Below are positions 1-3,633 of a stretch of DNA of 6,512 nt, piece after piece. Each line of letters starts with the position of its first letter. Position 1 is the first letter of the stretch. This DNA comes from Magnetococcales bacterium (GTDB taxonomy: Bacteria > Pseudomonadota > Magnetococcia > Magnetococcales > JADGCH01), in NCBI GenBank assembly GCA_015228995.1, contig JADGCM010000097.1, forward strand, positions 1 through 6,512. Direction: 5' to 3'. A model generated the notes under the pieces. The model was not told the origin of the DNA. It made no database searches and saw only the letters and a program-made list of their open reading frames with translations. Position numbers and translations under genes: made by a program.

Positions 1-53
1 GTTGCTGTTTTTGACCAAAACTGAAATCTAAAAAACCGTGAAACTTCAGATTA
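1..53 (-). terminator. Possible weak terminator region after anmK
   Basis: This A/T-rich tail lies downstream of the anmK stop. Read in the anmK direction, CTGAA (49-45) can pair with TTCAG (25-21) across a 19-nt loop, followed by TTTT (20-17). The short stem and long loop make it a poor intrinsic terminator, so this is only a candidate. No gene is seen in this stretch. Confidence 0.2.
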
Positions 54-1202
54 TTAAATAAAAATGGCTCCCAGGACGCTCTCTGAGGTGGCGCCGGTTG
101 CTTGGGGCAACGATGAGGGCAGGCCGCGCAAGGTGCGCACCGCAAACCAAGCAAAGGCTTGTGCTTCCAGGGCGTGTGGGTCAACGCCATAGCTGCTGCT
201 GAGCTGGATGTTGCTGTCCGGAAGAGCCTGTTTAAGGCCACGGGTAATGGCCGGATTGGCACTGCCACCACCGCAGAGAATCAGCTGTTGTGGGGCAGGG
301 GGGAGCAGTTGTCGGCAAGCGTCAGCGGTGGTTTCGATGGTCAGCTGGGTCAGCGTTGCTAGGCCGTCGTTGCTGGCTGCTCGGGGAAACTGATCCAGAA
401 ACTGCTGCAAAAATGTAGCGCCAAATAATTCCCGTCCGGTTGACTTTGGAAACGGCTGCGTGAAATAGGGGTGGCTTTTTAGCCACAGCAGCGCTTGGGG
501 CATCACCTGCCCCTGGCAGGTGTGGATGGCGTCACGATCGTAGGGGCCATAGCCCAGCCAAGTTGACAATAGATCAATCAGAGAATTGGCCGGACCGCTG
601 TCGCCAGCTTGTAACGGGGCTGCTAAATCAGCCGGTAAAGCGGTGATGTTGGTGATGCCGCCAAAATTGACTACGGCGGTGCTTTGCCCATGGTGCTGAA
701 ATAGCGTACGATGGAACCGTGGCGTTAGGGGGGCACCGCTGCCGCCGTGGGCGATGTCGGTCGGGCGAAAATTGGCCACGGTAGTGATACCGGTACGGGC
801 GCGGATAACAAAACCACTGCCGATTTGCAATGTAAAAACAGGGGGGCGGTGGCGAATGGTCTGACCATGGCTGCCGATGACAGCCACCTGTGCTGGGGTC
901 AATTCAGCTGCCGCGAGGACGGCCAAGGCGGCGGCAGCAAAAAGCTCACCGAGCTGTTGGTCGAGATCCCCCATGCGGTCGATCTCGCTGTCCCCTTGCC
1001 ATGTTGTGGCTTGCGGTTCGTATAGCTCCAGAATTTGTTGACGCACCGCAGCCGGATAGGGGAGTGCCAACGATGCCAGCTGTTCTGGAGCCGAAATGCC
1101 GTCGGTGCGCACCACCACCGCATCAATGGCATCAGCTGAGGTGCCGGACATCAGTCCGATCGCCAGGACCGGTTGGTGATCTAGTTCGTAGAAGTGAGTC
1201 AT
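54..1202 (-). CDS. anmK: Anhydro-N-acetylmuramic acid kinase
   Basis: A complete 382-residue protein of normal length for AnmK. The family phosphorylates 1,6-anhydro-N-acetylmuramic acid with ATP while opening the anhydro ring, giving MurNAc-6-phosphate in cytoplasmic peptidoglycan recycling. Visible motifs in order are the N-terminal phosphate-binding GLMSGTSADAID (16-27), SHGQT (111-115), FGGITN (180-185), GDSGPAN (200-206) whose Asp201 aligns with the catalytic base, STGRE (254-258), the CGGGSANP loop (310-317) and the typical end TGATSESVLGAI (369-380). The first motif has Ala25 where many homologues have Gly (SLDG), a mild variation. The ATG start leaves about 15 residues before the first motif, close to the family norm. 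No good Shine-Dalgarno is seen; the bases before the ATG read ggacccctaat. The gene is divergent from tyrS with 31 nt between starts, so its promoter probably lies inside the tyrS coding region. The family assignment is very secure. Confidence 0.97.
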   Translation of the reverse strand: MTHFYELDHQPVLAIGLMSGTSADAIDAVVVRTDGISAPEQLASLALPYPAAVRQQILELYEPQATTWQGDSEIDRMGDLDQQLGELFAAAALAVLAAAELTPAQVAVIGSHGQTIRHRPPVFTLQIGSGFVIRARTGITTVANFRPTDIAHGGSGAPLTPRFHRTLFQHHGQSTAVVNFGGITNITALPADLAAPLQAGDSGPANSLIDLLSTWLGYGPYDRDAIHTCQGQVMPQALLWLKSHPYFTQPFPKSTGRELFGATFLQQFLDQFPRAASNDGLATLTQLTIETTADACRQLLPPAPQQLILCGGGSANPAITRGLKQALPDSNIQLSSSYGVDPHALEAQAFAWFAVRTLRGLPSSLPQATGATSESVLGAIFI

Positions 1203-1218
1203 ATTAGGGGTCCATAAC

Positions 1219-1223
1219 AGGAG
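1219..1223 (+). promoter_or_regulatory. Ribosome binding site of tyrS
   Basis: AGGAG lies 10 nt before the ATG at 1234 and 4 nt before an in-frame TTG at 1228. ATG is preferred because it is the stronger start codon and the 4-nt spacing to TTG is short. The two alternatives differ by only two residues. Confidence 0.6.
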
Positions 1224-1233
1224 TTGATTGACG

Positions 1234-2457
1234 ATGAAACCGGTGTTGGAACAGATGCAAATTATTCGTCGCGGCGCGGCAAAAATTGTTTCTGAAGAGG
1301 AGCTAGAGCGTAAATTGCACCGTTCCTACCACTCTGGACAGCCGCTGCGGATCAAAGCCGGTTTTGACCCGACTGCACCTGACCTCCACCTAGGCCACGT
1401 CGTTTTGTTGCAAAAATTGCGTCAATTTCAACAGTTGGGGCACCAGATTTATTTTTTGATCGGCGATTTTACCGCGCTTATTGGCGATCCGACCGGTAAA
1501 AATGAGACCCGTAAACCCCTTACAGCCGAGCAGATTGCAATTAATGCAGCGACTTACCAAGAGCAGGTATTCCGTATCCTCGACCCGCTGGCAACACAGG
1601 TGGTGTTCAACAGTAGTTGGATGAACCTCTTATCAGCGGTAGACCTGATCCAATTGGCGGCCAAACATACCGTGGCGCGGATGATGGAACGAGATGATTT
1701 CTCCAAACGTTATCAAGAAGGGCGCCCAATCGCCGTCCACGAGTTCCTCTATCCATTAATACAGGGCTACGACTCGGTGGCTCTCAAGGCCGATGTCGAA
1801 TTGGGGGGAACGGATCAGACCTTTAATCTATTGGTCGGGCGAGAAATGCAGCGCGAATACAATCAGGAGCCGCAGTGCGTACTGACCATGCCGATTCTTG
1901 AGGGAACCGATGGGGTGCAAAAAATGTCTAAGTCCCTCAAGAATTACATCGGTATTCAGGAGTCGCCTAAGGATATTTTCGGCAAAGTGATGTCGGTCAG
2001 CGATGCCTTAATGTGGCGTTTTTATGAACTATTGTCGAACCGTTCCAGCGAAGAATTGATGACTATGCGTGCCGATGTGGCGGGCGGTCGGCAGCATCCA
2101 ATGGCTGTCAAAAAGAGTTTAGCTTGGGAATTGACCTGCCGTTTCCACGATGATGACGCCGCAACGACTGCCCAACAGCAATTTGAGACGCTGTTTGAAA
2201 ATCGCAGTCTGCCGGAAGAGATTCCAGAGGTGGAGGTTGTGGCCGATGCTGGTGGCGGTTCCATTGGTTTGGCCCTGGTGTTGCGTAAGGTGGGCGTGGC
2301 CTCTTCTAACAGTGAGGGAATGCGTCTGATCCGCCAAGGGGCTGTCCTGCTTGACCAAGTCCGAGTGAGTGACGAGCGGATGACGTTGGTGGCCGGAAAG
2401 CGTTATTTGCTGCAAAGCGGACGACGCTGGTTCAGCTATGTCAAGGTGGTGTCTTGA
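1234..2457 (+). CDS. tyrS: Tyrosyl-tRNA synthetase
   Basis: A complete class Ic aminoacyl-tRNA synthetase of 407 residues from the ATG. It activates tyrosine with ATP and charges tRNA-Tyr in the cytoplasm. The Rossmann catalytic domain carries the HIGH-type signature PDLHLGH (49-55), IGDPTGK (83-89), the tyrosine-pocket segment YPLIQGYDS (Tyr173, Gln177, Asp180), ELGGTDQ and the KMSKS loop (230-234). The C-terminal part from about residue 338 (GGGSIGLALVLRKVG, then LIRQGAVLLDQ) is an S4 RNA-binding domain. The length and the FDPTAPDLHLGH form match the roughly 400-residue TyrRS type common in proteobacteria, as opposed to the E. coli/Bacillus type of about 420. TGA is followed directly by in-frame TAA, a tandem stop. 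The gene is divergent from anmK and 74 nt upstream of the tRNA-Pro gene. No T-box leader or other attenuator can fit in the 31-nt upstream gap. Confidence 0.98.
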   Translation: MKPVLEQMQIIRRGAAKIVSEEELERKLHRSYHSGQPLRIKAGFDPTAPDLHLGHVVLLQKLRQFQQLGHQIYFLIGDFTALIGDPTGKNETRKPLTAEQIAINAATYQEQVFRILDPLATQVVFNSSWMNLLSAVDLIQLAAKHTVARMMERDDFSKRYQEGRPIAVHEFLYPLIQGYDSVALKADVELGGTDQTFNLLVGREMQREYNQEPQCVLTMPILEGTDGVQKMSKSLKNYIGIQESPKDIFGKVMSVSDALMWRFYELLSNRSSEELMTMRADVAGGRQHPMAVKKSLAWELTCRFHDDDAATTAQQQFETLFENRSLPEEIPEVEVVADAGGGSIGLALVLRKVGVASSNSEGMRLIRQGAVLLDQVRVSDERMTLVAGKRYLLQSGRRWFSYVKVVS

Positions 2458-2464
2458 TAATTCC

Positions 2465-2493
2465 TTGACAAAATCAGCCTTAGGGTGCACTGT
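2465..2493 (+). promoter_or_regulatory. Candidate sigma-70 promoter for tRNA-Pro
   Basis: A perfect -35 box TTGACA (2465-2470) lies 7 nt after the tyrS stop. A 17-nt spacer leads to CACTGT (2488-2493), a weak -10 that keeps the conserved second A and last T. The start point would fall near 2500, about 30 nt before the mature tRNA 5' end. The -35 is convincing and the -10 is not. Confidence 0.4.
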
Positions 2494-2498
2494 TGCGA

Positions 2499-2515
2499 AC
2501 CGTGTCGGTCACGGT
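2499..2515 (+). repeat. Small inverted repeat between tyrS and tRNA-Pro
   Basis: ACCGTG (2499-2504) and CACGGT (2510-2515) form a perfect 6-bp stem with a 5-nt loop. No T-run follows, so it is not a standard intrinsic terminator. If the tRNA promoter above is real, this hairpin would sit at the 5' end of the precursor leader. Confidence 0.4.
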
Positions 2516-2531
2516 AGAGGCTGGAGCAGTA

Positions 2532-2608
2532 CGGGGCGTGGCGCAGACTGGTAGCGCACTAGCATGGGGTGCTAGTGGTCGGAGGTTCAAATCCTCTCGT
2601 CCCGACCA
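2532..2608 (+). tRNA. tRNA-Pro (anticodon GGG)
   Basis: A full 77-nt cloverleaf can be drawn. The acceptor stem is 2532-2538 with 2598-2604 (one G-U pair, C1-G72 as usual for tRNA-Pro). T8-G9 are at 2539-2540. The D arm has GCGC stems at 2541-2544 and 2554-2557 and a GG in the loop. The anticodon stem CTAGC/GCTAG is at 2559-2563 and 2571-2575, with loop ATGGGGT. The five-base variable loop is 2576-2580, and the T arm is GGAGG-TTCAAAT-CCTCT (2581-2597). The discriminator is A2605 and CCA is encoded (2606-2608). Anticodon positions 34-36 (2566-2568) read GGG, followed by G37, which is typical of proline tRNAs. It should decode CCC and CCU codons. Confidence 0.97.
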
Positions 2609-2620
2609 TCATTTTTTTCT
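2609..2620 (+). terminator. T-run after tRNA-Pro, possible terminator
   Basis: Seven T residues (2612-2618) follow the encoded CCA after three bases. The stable T arm and acceptor stem of the tRNA could serve as the hairpin, or the run could act on its own as a weak stop. Some readthrough into rpoH remains possible. Confidence 0.35.
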
Positions 2621-2629
2621 CTCACCTAC

Positions 2630-2658
2630 TTGACGCGGACCACTCGTGTTCCTACATA
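2630..2658 (+). promoter_or_regulatory. Candidate sigma-70 promoter for rpoH
   Basis: TTGACG (2630-2635, five of six consensus bases) is followed after exactly 17 nt by TACATA (2653-2658), which matches three of six -10 bases. The predicted start near 2665 lies about 60 nt before the rpoH start codon. The call rests on the -35 match, the spacing and the position between a tRNA and the sigma-factor gene. Confidence 0.4.
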
Positions 2659-2669
2659 GCGCCCCATAA
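2643..2669 (+). promoter_or_regulatory. Possible sigma-32-type promoter before rpoH
   Basis: CCCCAT (2662-2667) equals the core -10 hexamer recognised by RpoH-type sigma factors in enterobacteria. Thirteen nt upstream is CTCGTG (2643-2648), which matches three of six bases of the CTTGAA -35. If functional, rpoH would be autoregulated. The -35 half is poor and a six-base match can arise by chance. Confidence 0.25.
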
Positions 2670-2673
2670 GAGG

Positions 2674-2687
2674 CCCCCTCACGGGGG
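2674..2687 (+). other. G/C-only hairpin in the rpoH leader
   Basis: CCCCC (2674-2678) and GGGGG (2683-2687) enclose a TCAC tetraloop. No T-run directly follows; the nearest, TTTT, begins 10 nt later, so it fits an mRNA 5' stem-loop better than an intrinsic terminator. It lies at or just after both candidate rpoH transcription starts. Confidence 0.5.
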
Positions 2688-2717
2688 TGTGTCATACTTT
2701 TCAGGTTTAACAAAAGC

Positions 2718-2721
2718 AGGA
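2718..2721 (+). promoter_or_regulatory. Ribosome binding site that decides the rpoH start
   Basis: AGGA lies 6 nt before ATG 2728, an ideal spacing, but directly abuts ATG 2722. A third in-frame ATG is at 2737. Start 2728 is therefore preferred; the choice changes the protein by only two or three residues. Confidence 0.6.
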
Positions 2722-2727
2722 ATGACC

Positions 2728-3621
2728 ATGTCGAATATGCCCGTTGCCCTCAATGGCAAGTGTGAATTGGAATTCATCAACTATGATGCGGAGTTCCGTA
2801 AATTTCTACACAAAGCCTACCATGCGCCACTGCTGACGACGCAGGAAGAGGTTGAGCTGTCCACCCGGTTTCGCCGGGAGGAAGATTTGCAAGCGGCTCA
2901 CGAGCTGGTTTTCTCTCATCTGCGTTTGGTCATTAAGATCGCTCGCGAATATCTTGGCTACCGGTTACCCCTGCCAGATTTGGTCCAAGAGGGGACGTTG
3001 GGGTTGATGCACGCTGTGAAGATGTTTGATCCCGAACGGGGGGTACGGCTGGCCACCTACGCGGTGTGGTGGATCCGTGCCTCCATCCACGATTTTGTGC
3101 TGCGTTCGTGGAGCATCGTTAAAATTGCCACCACCCAATTAAAACGGCAGCTGTTTTTTAAGTTGCGCCAGATGAAAGGGACTGCTTTTCCGATGACGAC
3201 CGAGGAGGCCGATCTGTTGGCAAAGAAGTTTGGTACCACCAGCGCCGTTATTCTGGAAATGGATAGCCGTATGGCCGGTAGCGACAACTCGCTGAATCGC
3301 ACCTTGTTTGACGACAGCAACGAGTTGTTGGATATGATCGCTGATGAGCGACCCAATCAGGAGGTTCAAATCCTGGAGCACGAAAAGACTACGGTGTTAA
3401 ACGGTGCTCTGCAACAGGCATTGCAGCGTCTTGATCCGCGTGAGCGCATGATCGTGCAAGAGCGGTTTATCGCTAAATCGCCTCGGACCTTGGAAGCCAT
3501 CGGTCAGACGCTATCGGTGAGCCGCGAGCGGGTACGTCAGTTGGAGCAGCGGGCATTGGGGAAACTGAAGAGCTTTTTGCTCAATTCGCCTACGGCGCGG
3601 GATATGATTGTACCTGCCTGA
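2728..3621 (+). CDS. rpoH: RNA polymerase heat-shock sigma factor (sigma-32 family)
   Basis: A 297-residue group 3 sigma factor, slightly longer than the 284-residue E. coli protein. It directs RNA polymerase core to heat-shock promoters for chaperone and protease genes. Region 2 spans about 53-133 and includes the signature DLVQEGTLGLMHAV (84-97) and the -10-reading helix with VWWIRASIHDFVLRSW. Directly after it, KRQLFFKLRQ (139-148) is the RpoH box, which separates RpoH from RpoD and RpoS. Region 3 is short, and region 4.2 carries the helix-turn-helix LEAIGQTLSVSRERVRQLEQRALGKL (255-280), which contacts the -35. No region 1.1 is present, as expected. The reading frame also extends back through the tRNA to 2569, but that part is not a credible N-terminus because it encodes tRNA sequence and the Shine-Dalgarno lies later. 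The gene ends 12 nt from the convergent signalling gene. Confidence 0.95.
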   Translation: MSNMPVALNGKCELEFINYDAEFRKFLHKAYHAPLLTTQEEVELSTRFRREEDLQAAHELVFSHLRLVIKIAREYLGYRLPLPDLVQEGTLGLMHAVKMFDPERGVRLATYAVWWIRASIHDFVLRSWSIVKIATTQLKRQLFFKLRQMKGTAFPMTTEEADLLAKKFGTTSAVILEMDSRMAGSDNSLNRTLFDDSNELLDMIADERPNQEVQILEHEKTTVLNGALQQALQRLDPRERMIVQERFIAKSPRTLEAIGQTLSVSRERVRQLEQRALGKLKSFLLNSPTARDMIVPA

Positions 3622-3633
3622 TCGTTCCCGCGC

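Noticed and set aside
747..1207. Plus-strand open frames opposite anmK
   Set aside because: They are antisense frames of a clear anmK gene. Their proteins have no recognisable domain, and their length is explained by the GC bias of the coding strand.
2119..2490. Minus-strand open frame of 123 codons opposite the end of tyrS
   Set aside because: It lies antisense to the conserved S4 domain of tyrS, and its translation shows no family motif.
2532..2608. tRNA-Pro as an attachment site for an integrated element
   Set aside because: No integrase gene is present, no repeat of the tRNA 3' end was noticed in the window, and both flanks are housekeeping genes.
2649..2722. RNA thermometer in the rpoH leader (TTCCT pairing with AGGAA at the Shine-Dalgarno)
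   Set aside because: The pairing is only five to six bases and TTCCT lies upstream of both predicted transcription starts. No ROSE or fourU pattern is seen.
2569..2727. N-terminal extension of rpoH starting inside the tRNA
   Set aside because: The frame is open, but it translates the 3' half of tRNA-Pro and the leader. It has no Shine-Dalgarno or family similarity there, and AGGA at 2718-2721 supports ATG 2728.
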